A stretch of 64,000 bases of DNA from Martinezella dioscoreae (GCF_009176305.1 NZ_BLAJ01000010.1:1-64000); one strand, 5' to 3'. Shown: positions 1 to 8,865, counted from the first letter of the stretch. Numbers and translations: made by a program. The notes: generated by a model not told the origin, from the letters alone.

Positions 1-1
1 G

Positions 2-352
2 TGCCGGAAGATGTCGGGCCGCATCATCAACATCCACCATTCCTTCCTGCCGTCCTTCAAGGGGGCGAACCCCTACAAGCAGGCCTATGAGCGCGGCGTG
101 AAGCTGATCGGGGCGACGGCGCATTATGTGACGGCCGATCTCGACGAAGGTCCGATCATCGAGCAGGACACGGCGCGCATCACGCATGCGCAGTCGGCCG
201 AGGATTATGTCTCGATCGGCCGCGATGTGGAGAGCCAGGTGCTGGCGCGCGCCATCCATGCGCATATCCACTATCGCACCTTCCTCAACGGCAACCGCAC
301 CGTCGTCTTCCCGGCAAGCCCGGGATCCTATGCCTCCGAGCGCATGGGGTGA
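2..352 (+). CDS. purU: Formyltetrahydrofolate deformylase, C-terminal part (5' end outside window)
   Basis: PurU hydrolyses 10-formyl-tetrahydrofolate to formate and tetrahydrofolate in the cytoplasm, supplying formate for purine synthesis. The frame is open from the window edge, so only the last 116 residues are present. They contain the formyltransferase-fold segment with [17 protein letters not shown] (the hydrolase His and loop), [17 protein letters not shown] with the catalytic Asp, and the PurU-type C-terminus ending near RTVVFPASP. The ACT domain and the start lie to the left. The stop is followed by a strong inverted repeat at 403-431. Confidence 0.93.
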   Translation, partial: CRKMSGRIINIHHSFLPSFKGANPYKQAYERGVKLIGATAHYVTADLDEGPIIEQDTARITHAQSAEDYVSIGRDVESQVLARAIHAHIHYRTFLNGNRTVVFPASPGSYASERMG

Positions 353-402
353 GGCGCAAGCACGCGATTTCGGCTGGCTTCTTTCCCTTTTCGCTCCGAC
401 AC

Positions 403-431
403 GCGATTTGATACCACCGGTATCGAATCGC
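403..431. promoter_or_regulatory. Inverted repeat between purU and the next gene
   Basis: Arms GCGATTTGATACC (403-415) and GGTATCGAATCGC (419-431) are complementary at 12 of 13 positions, and the odd pair is G-T in RNA, around a 3-base spacer. There is no T tract, so this is a weak candidate for a terminator and may equally be an operator for the gene at 452. It lies 21 bases before that ATG. Confidence 0.55.
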
Positions 432-451
432 CCGGAGATCGAGGAGAGGAC

Positions 452-1003
452 ATGTCATTCTACCGCAACGGCGCGCTGCTGCTGGCGGCGCTCCTGCTAT
501 TTGCGCCGGCATCCCATGCCCAAACGGCAGAACAGGACCCTTCCAAGATCGATCTTGCCAAGCTGATCGAATGCACGACCTATGACGTGCCAAGCTACAA
601 CAATTTCGCTCTGTGGCTGACCGGACCGGAACGCGCCACGGCCATGAAACAGTTCGGCATCAGCGAGCTGCCGTCGGATAATCCGTTGTTGCGCGAATTC
701 CAGCTTTCGATGCCTATGATCGTTTTCGGGCGGCAGACGAACAGGATCGCCTTCGCCTCCACCGGGCCGCTTGCCGTGCTTGACGAGGCGGATCCGCATC
801 CGCTCGCCAAGCAGCTTGGCGTCACAGCTTCCGTCGACCAGCCGAACAAGTTTCTCGGCGAGAAGATCGTCCTGTCGCGCAAGGACCAGCAGGAAAATTC
901 GGACACCGTGCTGGAAACGCGCATCTCGCTGAACGTCTCCACTGTCGACACCCATCCGGGCAAGACGCTAGCCGGTTGCAGCTATTCCATCGAGGTCGAA
1001 TAG
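452..1003 (+). CDS. Exported hypothetical protein
   Basis: A 183-residue protein with a clear Sec signal peptide: Arg near the N-terminus, a Leu/Ala-rich core and a likely cut after SHAQ or just before (about residue 24). The mature part has two cysteines, one in IECTTYD and one in AGCSYSIEVE close to the C-terminus, which could form a periplasmic disulfide. I recognise no domain. The ATG has a GAGGAGAGG ribosome site 5 bases upstream. It is a single gene between purU and the fusion enzyme gene; location is probably periplasmic and function unknown. Confidence 0.75.
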   Translation: MSFYRNGALLLAALLLFAPASHAQTAEQDPSKIDLAKLIECTTYDVPSYNNFALWLTGPERATAMKQFGISELPSDNPLLREFQLSMPMIVFGRQTNRIAFASTGPLAVLDEADPHPLAKQLGVTASVDQPNKFLGEKIVLSRKDQQENSDTVLETRISLNVSTVDTHPGKTLAGCSYSIEVE

Positions 1004-1137
1004 GCTGTTATGCCTAGCCGGCTGCATTCTGCGGCCTATCTTCCTCCTCGCTGCTCGACTACCCTATCTGTTTTGGGTAATTTTCTTTAGGATGGAATGG
1101 TTTAGTGTCGATGCGAATGAACCATCCGGGGGATGCC

Positions 1138-4065
1138 ATGGCCGACGCCACGCTCGTGAACCGTATGCAACTGCCGAGACCGGACGTTACACCGGAGGAG
1201 GCGGCCGAGATCCTGCAGACGCATTACGGTCTGAGCGGAACACTGACCGAGCTCGGCAGCCAGCAGGACCGCAACTATCGCATCGATGCCGGCGAGAACG
1301 CCTATGTGCTGAAGATCTGCCGGGCCGAATACGAGCTGGTCGAGCTCGAGGCGCAGAATGCCGCGATCCGCCATCTGCACGCCAAGCCGGATGCGCCGCG
1401 CGTGCCCGAGGTCATCCCCTCACTGAATGGCCGCGATATCCTCGCCATCACTCTCCGCGAGCAGGATTACCTCGTCCGGCTGCTCCGCTTTCTCCCCGGC
1501 CAGACACTGACGCGGCGCAACTACCTGCCGCAGACCTCCGTGGCCGGGCTCGGCGCGCTTTCGGCTAGGCTTGCACGCGATCTTGCCGATTTCGATCATC
1601 CCGGCCTGCACCGCAGCCTTCAATGGGACCTGCGACGGGCAGGACCCGTTGCCGTGCAGCTGCTGTCGGCCATAACCGATCACGAGGCGCGCGACCGCAT
1701 CGCCAAGGCAATGGTCGCCGCCGTCAAGCGCATCCAGCCGCTCGCGAGCCAATTGCGTGTTCAGCCGGTGCATCATGATGTCACCGACGACAATGTCGTC
1801 AGCCATCCCGATGCGCGCGGACAGCTCGTGCCCGATGGCGTCATCGACTTCGGCGATATCATCCAGGGCTGGCTGGTCGGCGATCTTGCTGTCACCTGTG
1901 CGTCGCTGCTACATCATGCAGGCGGCAACCCCTTCCACATCCTTCCGGCAATCAGTGCCTATCATGCGATCTATCCACTGGAGGAAGTCGAAGCCAAAGC
2001 CCTGTGGCCGCTGATCGTCGCGCGGGCCGTCATCCTCACCGCCAGCACCGAACAGCAGCTCGCTATCGACCCCGACAACGACTATGTGCGCGGCAATCTC
2101 GATTTCGAGCGCGAAATCTTCGATGTCGCAACCGAGGCGCAGCCGGATGTGATGGAAGCGGCGATCCTGCGGACGATCGGTTTTGATGTCGCCCCAGTCG
2201 TGACTGACGGCTGGTCGCCGCTGCTACCCGACATCGACTCCTCGCAGATTGCCGCCATCGATCTTTCCGCCACCGGGCCTGACTTCACGGACGGCAACTG
2301 GCAGAAGCCTGATATGGACTGGCGGCTGCTTGCCCAGACGGCAATCGCTTCCGGGGCTGCGGCGACCCGCTACGGCGAATTCCGCCTCTCCCTTGCTGCG
2401 CCGCTTAACATGAGGCAGCCACAGAATTTCGCCCTGCATTGCGATATCTGCCTGCCGGCTGGCGCGACGGTTGCGGCTCCCTTCCCTGGCCTTCTGCAAC
2501 GGCAGGGCCAGCATTTCGTGCTGGTCGGTGAAGAAATCAGCCTGCATCTCGACGGTATCGAAAGTGCTCTCGAGGACGGAGCGGCTATCGAGCAAGGCGC
2601 GACAATAGGAACGATCGGCAGCGAGGGCTCGGCAATTGGAGGATTGCGCATTCAGCTTTGCCGCGTGCCCGGCCTTGTGCCGCCGCTTTTTGCGACGGCG
2701 GATCAGGCAGAGGGGTGGTCGGCCGTCTCCCCCTCGCCCGCCGCTCTTTTGAACCCGGCCTGTGAGGCGCCGCGGCCGGACGCTTCCGCGCTGCTGTCAC
2801 TGCGCAATGCCCGTTTCGCCAAGCCGCAGAAGCACTATTACGAATTCCCGCCACAGATCGAGCGCGGCTGGCGCGAATTCCTGTTCGACACGCAAGGGCG
2901 CTGCTACCTCGATATGGTCAACAACGTCACGACGCTCGGCCACGCCCATCCGCGCCTGACGGCAGCGATCGCCCAGCAATGGTCTCGCCTCAATACCAAC
3001 TCCCGCTTCCATTATGCCGCCGTTGCCGAATTCTCCGAGCGGCTGGCAACGCTGGCACCTGAGGGACTGGACAGTGTCTTCCTCGTCAATAGCGGCTCGG
3101 AAGCCAACGATCTGGCGATCCGCCTTGCATGGGCGCACACGGCCAAGAGAAACATGCTCTGCCTGCTGGAGGCCTATCACGGCTGGACGGTTGCGAGTGA
3201 AGCCGTCTCCACCTCGATTGCCGACAATCCGCAGGCGCTGACGACGCGGCCGGATTGGGTGCACCCCGTCCTCTCGCCGAATACCTATCGCGGGCCGTTC
3301 CGCGGCCAGGATTCTGCTCCGCATTATCTCGGCGACGTCATGGCGAAACTGCGGGCGATCGACGAAAAGGGCGACGGCCTTGCCGGCTTCATCGCCGAAC
3401 CGGTCTATGGCAATGCCGGCGGCATCGCGCTGCCGCATGGCTATCTCGCAGGCGTTTATGACGCAGTGCGCCAACGCGGCGGCCTTTGCATCGCCGATGA
3501 AGTGCAGGTGGGCTACGGCCGTCTCGGCGAGCATTTTTGGGGCTTCGAAACGCAGGGTGTCACGCCCGACATCATCACCATCGCCAAGGGCATGGGGAAC
3601 GGCCATCCGCTCGGCGCCGTCATCACCCGCCGCGAGATCGCCGAATCGCTGGAAAAGGAAGGCTATTTCTTCTCCTCCGCCGGCGGCAGCCCGGTGAGCT
3701 GCGTCGCCGGTCTCACCGTTCTCGATATCCTCAAGGATGAAAATCTGCAGGAAAATGCCCGCGTCATCGGTGACCGGCTGAAGGCCGGGCTGATCGCTCT
3801 CATGGATCGATTCCCGTTGATCGGCGCCGTGCATGGCACGGGGCTTTATCTCGGCGTGGAATTCGTGCGCGACCGCGAAAGCCTGACGCCGGCGACCGAA
3901 GAAACGGCTGCGATCTGCGAGCACCTGCTCGATCTCGGGGTCATCATGCAGCCGACCGGCGATCACTTGAATGTGTTGAAGATCAAGCCGCCGCTATGCC
4001 TCGCAGCCGAGAGCGCCGATTTCTTCGTGAAGGCCCTGGAAAAGGTGCTTGAGGATAGATTTTGA
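1138..4065 (+). CDS. Three-domain fusion: APH-type kinase, degenerate M23/lipoyl-like domain, class III aminotransferase
   Basis: About 975 residues. Residues ~20-340 form an aminoglycoside-phosphotransferase/hydroxylysine-kinase fold with the catalytic HHDVTDDN (H212-N219) and VIDFGD (metal-binding Asp 237). Residues ~370-550 resemble the M23 peptidase beta-fold, but the usual HxH strand reads LRIQL, so it is probably not a peptidase. Residues ~560-975 are a PLP class III aminotransferase with SGSEAND, ADEVQVGYGR (Asp 787) and TIAKGMGNG (PLP Lys 817). The family relatives are ethanolamine-phosphate and phosphohydroxylysine phospho-lyases, so kinase then phospho-lyase in one chain is the likely logic; the substrate is not fixed by sequence. 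Starts at 1105 (GTG), 1111 and 1117 are also possible; 1138 is chosen for the GGGGGA just upstream. Confidence 0.88.
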   Translation: MADATLVNRMQLPRPDVTPEEAAEILQTHYGLSGTLTELGSQQDRNYRIDAGENAYVLKICRAEYELVELEAQNAAIRHLHAKPDAPRVPEVIPSLNGRDILAITLREQDYLVRLLRFLPGQTLTRRNYLPQTSVAGLGALSARLARDLADFDHPGLHRSLQWDLRRAGPVAVQLLSAITDHEARDRIAKAMVAAVKRIQPLASQLRVQPVHHDVTDDNVVSHPDARGQLVPDGVIDFGDIIQGWLVGDLAVTCASLLHHAGGNPFHILPAISAYHAIYPLEEVEAKALWPLIVARAVILTASTEQQLAIDPDNDYVRGNLDFEREIFDVATEAQPDVMEAAILRTIGFDVAPVVTDGWSPLLPDIDSSQIAAIDLSATGPDFTDGNWQKPDMDWRLLAQTAIASGAAATRYGEFRLSLAAPLNMRQPQNFALHCDICLPAGATVAAPFPGLLQRQGQHFVLVGEEISLHLDGIESALEDGAAIEQGATIGTIGSEGSAIGGLRIQLCRVPGLVPPLFATADQAEGWSAVSPSPAALLNPACEAPRPDASALLSLRNARFAKPQKHYYEFPPQIERGWREFLFDTQGRCYLDMVNNVTTLGHAHPRLTAAIAQQWSRLNTNSRFHYAAVAEFSERLATLAPEGLDSVFLVNSGSEANDLAIRLAWAHTAKRNMLCLLEAYHGWTVASEAVSTSIADNPQALTTRPDWVHPVLSPNTYRGPFRGQDSAPHYLGDVMAKLRAIDEKGDGLAGFIAEPVYGNAGGIALPHGYLAGVYDAVRQRGGLCIADEVQVGYGRLGEHFWGFETQGVTPDIITIAKGMGNGHPLGAVITRREIAESLEKEGYFFSSAGGSPVSCVAGLTVLDILKDENLQENARVIGDRLKAGLIALMDRFPLIGAVHGTGLYLGVEFVRDRESLTPATEETAAICEHLLDLGVIMQPTGDHLNVLKIKPPLCLAAESADFFVKALEKVLEDRF

Positions 4066-4404
4066 CGTTCTCGTCACGCCATTAACCATTGAGGTGTTTT
4101 AGCGGCGCGTGAATTTTAATGCTGCCGGGGCATTGTCGAATCTCGCGCCAGTTCCTATCTGTTGCTCGGTGATCGGCGAGCCGTACCGACACGGGTAGCA
4201 ATCCGAAGGTTTTAAGACAACCTTCCCTGCAACCCGCAAGACTCGGAATTTTATTTTCCCGATCGTCGACATTTTGACATCTTTCGGAATATGTTTCTGA
4301 GGATGCAATCGCTATTATCTACTAATGTAGTGGATAATAGTACATCGATCGCGGTGCCCCCTAACGGGGCCCCTAACAAGTACAACGCCAATTGAGGAAG
4401 TGAC
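4066..4404. other. Intergenic region with hairpins, no long gene
   Basis: No convincing coding frame. It is more AT-rich than its surroundings, contains TTGACA at 4274-4279, the inverted repeat at 4312-4340 and a short GCCCC/GGGGC hairpin at 4356-4370. It probably holds the promoter and 5' leader of the small genes that follow. Confidence 0.5.
4312..4340. promoter_or_regulatory. Inverted repeat, candidate operator or leader hairpin
   Basis: CTATTATCTACT (4312-4323) and AGTGGATAATAG (4329-4340) are complementary at 11 of 12 positions around AATGT. The left arm includes a TATTAT that could act as a -10 element, so a repressor site is plausible. A GC-rich hairpin follows 15 bases later. Confidence 0.45.
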
Positions 4405-4500
4405 ATGCTGAATAGAAAAGTCATTGCTTCGATCCCTAGGCGGTCCGTGCTTGGCAATGACCGCTCGGGCGCGCTCTCCCGCCCGTGCTGTCGAATGTGA
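4405..4500 (+). CDS. Possible 31-residue leader peptide
   Basis: A short frame begins with ATG at 4405 behind a good ribosome site (GAGGAAG, 4394-4400) and ends at TGA 4498-4500. It is rich in Arg and Ser, with a CCRM tail. It is too short for composition to prove coding. Its good ribosome site, its position between a hairpin region and the next small gene, and the 75-base gap to that gene suggest a leader or a small protein. It may be non-coding. Confidence 0.3.
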   Translation: MLNRKVIASIPRRSVLGNDRSGALSRPCCRM

Positions 4501-4575
4501 CGTTCGTCCTCCTTACCGGAATCAAACAGTCAATTCGCCATGTCTGCGCTGTGCTTGCGCAGAGGGAGTCTATTT

Positions 4576-4770
4576 ATGAAGAAGCAAGTCATCGAATACG
4601 CCGGCGTCCCCGTCGGCATCGTCGTTCCCGATCAGGATCGGCTCAAGTTCATCGCTGTAAAATATCATGTCCATGATCTGGACGAGCAGCATTTCAGAAA
4701 TGCGGACGAAGTGAAGCTTGCGATCCGCGACCTTCTTTCCCGCCAGCAGGCAAAACCGATCCATGTTTGA
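4576..4770 (+). CDS. Small hypothetical protein, 64 residues
   Basis: The protein starts MKKQVIEYAGVPVGIVVPD and is acidic with alternating hydrophobic residues, compatible with a small alpha/beta fold. I do not recognise a family. The ATG at 4576 is preferred over an in-frame ATG at 4540 because AGAGGGAG (4561-4568) precedes it at the right distance. A CTGCGC/GCGCAG hairpin (4544-4562) abuts that ribosome site. A rho-independent terminator follows at 4810. Confidence 0.6.
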   Translation: MKKQVIEYAGVPVGIVVPDQDRLKFIAVKYHVHDLDEQHFRNADEVKLAIRDLLSRQQAKPIHV

Positions 4771-4809
4771 TGGGTCGGATCACCTGCGCTTTTACTCATT
4801 CCCGTCCCC

Positions 4810-4850
4810 AGCCCTCACCCTTTGATAGAATCAGGGTGGGGGCTTTTTTA
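4810..4850 (+). terminator. Rho-independent terminator after the small gene
   Basis: AGCCCTCACCCT and AGGGTGGGGGCT form an 11-12 bp stem (4810-4842) around TTGATAGAATC, followed by TTTTTTA. It separates the small gene from the P1 peptidase cluster. Confidence 0.8.
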
Positions 4851-5032
4851 TTTGAGGCCATCGTGTCGCGTCCTGCGAAGGAAGCTTCCGCCGGCTCCCC
4901 CGTGAAACGCCGAAGCTTCAAAGCCTCCGGTCCCCGACCGCTCGGGTTGAACAAACCCATCTTGTCTTTTCCCCGTCTTTACGATCCTATCGCCATGGCG
5001 ACCTCGCGTTGTAAACGGCGAAGGATTTTTCA

Positions 5033-6031
5033 TTGGCTGACCTCCTCAATCTCCTGACCGATGTCGAAGGCGTCGCTGTCGGTCACTCCACCGACCTTAC
5101 GCTCGGCTCCGGCGTCACCGCCATCGTCTTCGATGAGCCGGCTATCGCCTCCTGCACCGTTCTCGGCGGCGCCCCGGGTGGGCGGGATACCGCATTGCTG
5201 GATCCTGCAATGACGGTCGATGCTGTGGATGGTCTCGTGCTCTCAGGCGGCTCGGCCTTCGGACTCGATGCGGCAGGCGGCGTGCAGGCAGGCTTGAGGG
5301 AGATGGGCCGCGGCTTGAAGGTTGGCGATGCGCTGGTGCCAATCGCGCCACAGGCGATCCTGTTTGATCTCATCAATGGCGGCAACAAGGATTGGGGGCT
5401 GCACTCGCCCTATCGCGACATGGGATATGCCGCCTTCAAGGCTGCAAACAAAGGGCCGTTTGCGCTTGGAAGCGTCGGCGCCGGCACCGGTGCCACGACG
5501 GCAACGGTCAAGGGCGGCCTCGGCTCGGCAAGCGCCGTCAGCAGCAGAGGATACAGAATCGCAGCCATCGTCGCCGTCAATGCGCTCGGTTCCGCCACTA
5601 TCGGCGACGGCCCGCATTTCTGGGCGGCTCCCTTCGAGCAGAATGGCGAATTTGGCGGTCTCGGCATGCCACAGGTGGTCGATTCACGCCTGCGGCTGAA
5701 GGGCACCAACATCACCGCCACGACCATCGGCGTCGTCGTCACCGACGCTCAGCTGACTAAGGCTGAGGCGCATCGCCTCTCCATCTGCGCTCACGACGGC
5801 TTTGCGCGTGCGCTTTTACCGACGCATCTGCCGCTCGACGGCGATACCGTATTTGCCGCTTCCACCGGCAGGCATACGCGCGACGATATGCCTGGTTTCA
5901 TGGAGCTCTGCCACCTCGCCACCATTATCATGGCGCGCGCCATCGCCCGCGGCGTCTACGAAGCGACGGCGCTGCCGGTCGAAGGCGGGCAAGTGGCGTG
6001 GCGGGATCGCTTCGCCAAGTCCGCCATCTAA
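5033..6031 (+). CDS. P1/S58 family peptidase (DmpA/NylC-like N-terminal nucleophile hydrolase)
   Basis: 332 residues. The family self-cleaves into alpha and beta chains and releases N-terminal residues from peptides, D-Ala amides and esters, or nylon oligomers, depending on member. Seen here are the family hallmark SGGSAFGLDAAGGV (71-84), the Gly/Thr-rich VGAGTGATTATVKGGLGS (148-165) and NITATTIGVVVTDAQLTK (226-243), which matches the region where the nucleophile Thr/Ser starts the beta chain in NylC-type enzymes. There is no signal peptide, so it is cytoplasmic. The start is TTG 5033, preceded by AAGGAT. It heads a same-strand cluster with a LysR regulator, peptide-type ABC parts and an amidase. 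The exact self-cleavage bond and substrate are not determined. Confidence 0.88.
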   Translation: MADLLNLLTDVEGVAVGHSTDLTLGSGVTAIVFDEPAIASCTVLGGAPGGRDTALLDPAMTVDAVDGLVLSGGSAFGLDAAGGVQAGLREMGRGLKVGDALVPIAPQAILFDLINGGNKDWGLHSPYRDMGYAAFKAANKGPFALGSVGAGTGATTATVKGGLGSASAVSSRGYRIAAIVAVNALGSATIGDGPHFWAAPFEQNGEFGGLGMPQVVDSRLRLKGTNITATTIGVVVTDAQLTKAEAHRLSICAHDGFARALLPTHLPLDGDTVFAASTGRHTRDDMPGFMELCHLATIIMARAIARGVYEATALPVEGGQVAWRDRFAKSAI

Positions 6032-6046
6032 CGGGAGCTCCCGCGC

Positions 6047-6964
6047 ATGCAGATCCGCGCGCTGATCTATTTCGACGAGCTGGTGCGCACCAATTCGATG
6101 CGCCAGGCGGCTGAAAACCTGAACGTGGCGCCGACGGCCATCAGCCGCCAGATCGAGAATCTCGAATATCATTTCGGCACGCAACTGGTCGAACGCAGTG
6201 CCCGCGGCATCAAATTGACGGCTGCCGGCGAATTGCTGGCGGAACGCGCCGGCCGGACGCTGCGCGAGCTCGACCATGTTCACCAGTTGATCGAAGACCT
6301 GAAAGGCCTGCAGCGCGGGACCGTCAGTATCTTTGCCAATGGCGCGTCCGTCGCCAATATCCTTGCTCCGGCGCTGGCCGAATTCAGTCTGCGCTATCCC
6401 GGCCTACGCTTCGAAGTGACCATTACCAGCGCTCGCGGCGCCATCGAAGCCGTCAACAATGCCGAGGCCGATATTGCGGTGACGCTGTTTGCCCCGCCGC
6501 TTTCCGGCACAAAGGTGCGCCTGCGCTCCGAGCTCGTCTATGAGGTGATCGCCTCTTCCTCCCATCCGCTTGCTGCCGCCAGCGAGATCACACTTGCGGA
6601 ACTCTCGGCCCACGCGCTTGCCGTCCCCGATCGCTCCTTCGGCGCAAGACAGGCCTTCGACGCACTCTTCGAACGTGAGGGGCTGAGGCTCGATCCAGTC
6701 TTTGAGACCGGCTCGCTTGAAATGCAGAAGGAGCTGGTGCTGCGCGGCGCGGCGATTACCATGCTGCCGGCACTCACCGTTCAAAGGGAGATCGAGGCGG
6801 GGCAGCTCGTCGCACGGCCCGTTGCGGGCGGCATGGGGGTGCGGACGCCGGTCGATCTCTGCGTCGCGCCCGATCGCCAGCTCTCCTTCGCCGCCGGCAA
6901 GCTGCTCGATTTCATCGAGCGCTTCATGCATCAGCAACTTTCCGCCAGGAGGAGGCATGATTGA
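6047..6964 (+). CDS. LysR-family transcriptional regulator
   Basis: 305 residues. The N-terminal winged helix-turn-helix (NSMRQAAENLNVAPTAISRQ, about residues 18-37) is followed by a two-lobed LysR substrate-binding domain from about 90. It starts 15 bases after the P1 peptidase stop with GGGAG upstream, so both are probably co-transcribed. Two strong inverted repeats in the gap to the next gene (6990-7010, 7014-7039) are likely targets. The effector is probably related to the substrate handled by the flanking peptidase, transporter and amidase. Confidence 0.92.
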   Translation: MQIRALIYFDELVRTNSMRQAAENLNVAPTAISRQIENLEYHFGTQLVERSARGIKLTAAGELLAERAGRTLRELDHVHQLIEDLKGLQRGTVSIFANGASVANILAPALAEFSLRYPGLRFEVTITSARGAIEAVNNAEADIAVTLFAPPLSGTKVRLRSELVYEVIASSSHPLAAASEITLAELSAHALAVPDRSFGARQAFDALFEREGLRLDPVFETGSLEMQKELVLRGAAITMLPALTVQREIEAGQLVARPVAGGMGVRTPVDLCVAPDRQLSFAAGKLLDFIERFMHQQLSARRRHD

Positions 6965-6989
6965 ACGAAACGCTGTAACCACGAAAAGA

Positions 6990-7010
6990 GTGTAGCGATT
7001 TCAGCTACAC
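6990..7010. promoter_or_regulatory. Perfect inverted repeat, candidate LysR site
   Basis: GTGTAGC (6990-6996) and GCTACAC (7004-7010) are exact reverse complements with a 7-base spacer. The site lies 110 bases before the binding-protein start and just after the lysR stop. Confidence 0.55.
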
Positions 7011-7013
7011 CGA

Positions 7014-7039
7014 GCACACATTTTCGGAATTGTGTGTGC
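7014..7039. promoter_or_regulatory. Second inverted repeat upstream of the ABC binding protein
   Basis: GCACACA (7014-7020) and TGTGTGC (7033-7039) are exact reverse complements, 3 bases after the previous palindrome. The pair of adjacent sites is typical of dimer-of-dimers LysR binding. Confidence 0.5.
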
Positions 7040-7120
7040 GCCGATGAGATGACACTATCCTGAAAAAGACCGCAGGCCGGAAGGGAAGCCGGACGTGCGG
7101 GCAAAAGCAAGGGAACCGAC

Positions 7121-8650
7121 ATGACCAAGTTTTCACGCCCGAGCCTGGGCGACGTCGCGCGCCGGCTTGCCTATGGCGCCGCAGTTTCTGCCGGCCTGCT
7201 GATGATGGGCCTGACACAGGCTGAAGCCGCGAAGACGACACTCAATCTCGGCATGAGCGTCGAGCCAACAGGTCTAGATCCGACGATCGCCGCGCCCGTC
7301 GCGATCGGCCAGGTCACCTGGCAGAACATTTTCGAAGGCCTGGTTGCCATCGACGAAAACGGCAAGATCGTGCCGCAGCTCGCCAAGAGCTGGGAGATTT
7401 CACCTGACGGCCTGACCTATACGTTCAAGCTGCAGACCGGCGTGAAATTTCATGACGGCGAAGCCTTCGATTCGGCTGCCGCCAAGTTCACGCTCGATCG
7501 CGCTCGTGGCGCCGACTCCGTCAACCCGCAGAAGCGCTTCTTTTCGACCATCGCCTCGATCGATACGCCGGATGCAGAAACGCTCGTCCTGCATCTGTCC
7601 TCGCCAACCGGCAGCCTTCTCTATTGGCTAGGCTGGCCGAGCTCCGTGATGGTCGGGCCGAAGTCCTCTGCCAACGACAAGACGACGCCCATCGGCACCG
7701 GCCCGTTCAAATTCTCCTCCTGGGCGAAGGGCGACCATGTCGACCTCGTCAAGAACCCGGATTACTGGAACAAGTCGGTCGACGTGAAGCTCGAGAAGGT
7801 AACCTTCCGTTTCATTTCCGATCCGCAGGCTGAGGCGGCGGCGTTGAAGGCCGGCGATCTCGATGCCTTTCCGGAATTCGCCGCGCCGGAGCTCATGAGT
7901 TCCTTCGAGGGCGACGCCAGGCTGACGACCAAGGTCGGCAATACCGAACTCAAGGTCGTGGCCGGCATGAACAACACCCGCAAGCCCTTCGACGACAAGC
8001 GCGTGCGCCAGGCTCTGATGATGGCGCTCGACCGGAAAACGATCATCGAAGGCGCGTGGTCCGGTTTAGGCACCGCGATCGGCAGTCACTACACGCCGAA
8101 CGATCCCGGCTATAAGGACCTGACCGGCACGCTGCCCTACGACACCGCCAAGGCCAAGGCGCTGCTTGCAGAGGCCGGCTATCCGAACGGTTTCACCTTT
8201 ACCATCAAGACGCCGCAGATGGCTTATGCGCCGCGTAGCGCCCAGGTGATGCAGGCGATGTTTGCCGATATCGGCGTGACGATGAACATCGAGCCGACGG
8301 AATTCCCGGCGAAATGGGTGCAGGACGTCTTCACCGGCCGCAACTACGACATGACCATCGTCGCCCATGCCGAGCCGCTGGATATCGATATCTATTCGCG
8401 CGACCCCTATTACTTCAACTACAAGAATCCCGCCTTCAACGAGCTGATGAAGAAGATCCAGCTCACGTCCGATGTATCCGAGCAGAATAAGCTCTATGGC
8501 GAGGCGCAGAGCATTCTTGCCGAGGACGTGCCGGCGCTCTTTCTTTTCGTCATGCCGAAGCTCGGCGTCTGGGACAAGAAGCTGAAGGGGCTTTGGGAGA
8601 ACGAACCGATCCCGTCCAACGTGCTGACCAACGTCTCCTGGGAAGATTGA
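7121..8650 (+). CDS. ABC transporter substrate-binding protein, family 5 (peptide/nickel type)
   Basis: 509 residues. A signal peptide with twin Arg at 14-15 and an Ala-rich core ends around AEAAK (~38). The mature protein has the family 5 layout: LDPTIAAPVA, then LAKSWEISPDGLTYTFKLQTGVKFHDG and ALMMALDRKTIIE. It would capture oligopeptides or another amide-rich solute in the periplasm and hand it to the permeases at 8928 and 9878. A 277-base gap with a RIME palindrome pair separates it from those permeases. No lipobox is seen. Confidence 0.93.
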   Translation: MTKFSRPSLGDVARRLAYGAAVSAGLLMMGLTQAEAAKTTLNLGMSVEPTGLDPTIAAPVAIGQVTWQNIFEGLVAIDENGKIVPQLAKSWEISPDGLTYTFKLQTGVKFHDGEAFDSAAAKFTLDRARGADSVNPQKRFFSTIASIDTPDAETLVLHLSSPTGSLLYWLGWPSSVMVGPKSSANDKTTPIGTGPFKFSSWAKGDHVDLVKNPDYWNKSVDVKLEKVTFRFISDPQAEAAALKAGDLDAFPEFAAPELMSSFEGDARLTTKVGNTELKVVAGMNNTRKPFDDKRVRQALMMALDRKTIIEGAWSGLGTAIGSHYTPNDPGYKDLTGTLPYDTAKAKALLAEAGYPNGFTFTIKTPQMAYAPRSAQVMQAMFADIGVTMNIEPTEFPAKWVQDVFTGRNYDMTIVAHAEPLDIDIYSRDPYYFNYKNPAFNELMKKIQLTSDVSEQNKLYGEAQSILAEDVPALFLFVMPKLGVWDKKLKGLWENEPIPSNVLTNVSWED

Positions 8651-8710
8651 CCGCTCCAACAGTTTGATTGGGCATGATCTTGGTATTTCTTTCGCGCACG
8701 ACGACCAACT

Positions 8711-8865
8711 CCTTCTCCCCAGCGGGGAGAAGGTGGCCCAAAGGGTCGGATGATGGGGCTGCGACGCCGAAAACTGCCTTTTGCTTGCGCTCAAGGCACT
8801 CGGGATTTCATCCCTCGTCCACCTCAACCGCCCTATCGGGCACCTTCTCCCCGATGGGGAGAAGG
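8711..8865. repeat. RIME-like palindrome pair
   Basis: Two perfect 10-bp palindromes, CCTTCTCCCC/GGGGAGAAGG, stand at 8711-8733 and 8843-8865 in inverted arrangement about 110 bases apart. The same motif appears in the mosaic at 15296-15429. This fits the rhizobial intergenic mosaic elements known as RIME. It sits inside a transport operon and may act as an mRNA processing or stabilising element after the binding-protein gene. Confidence 0.8.

Noticed and set aside
2797-3966. 389-residue frame on the minus strand opposite the aminotransferase
   Set aside because: It is an antisense shadow of a well-supported PLP enzyme domain; no family motif, Arg-rich composition typical of high-GC reverse frames.
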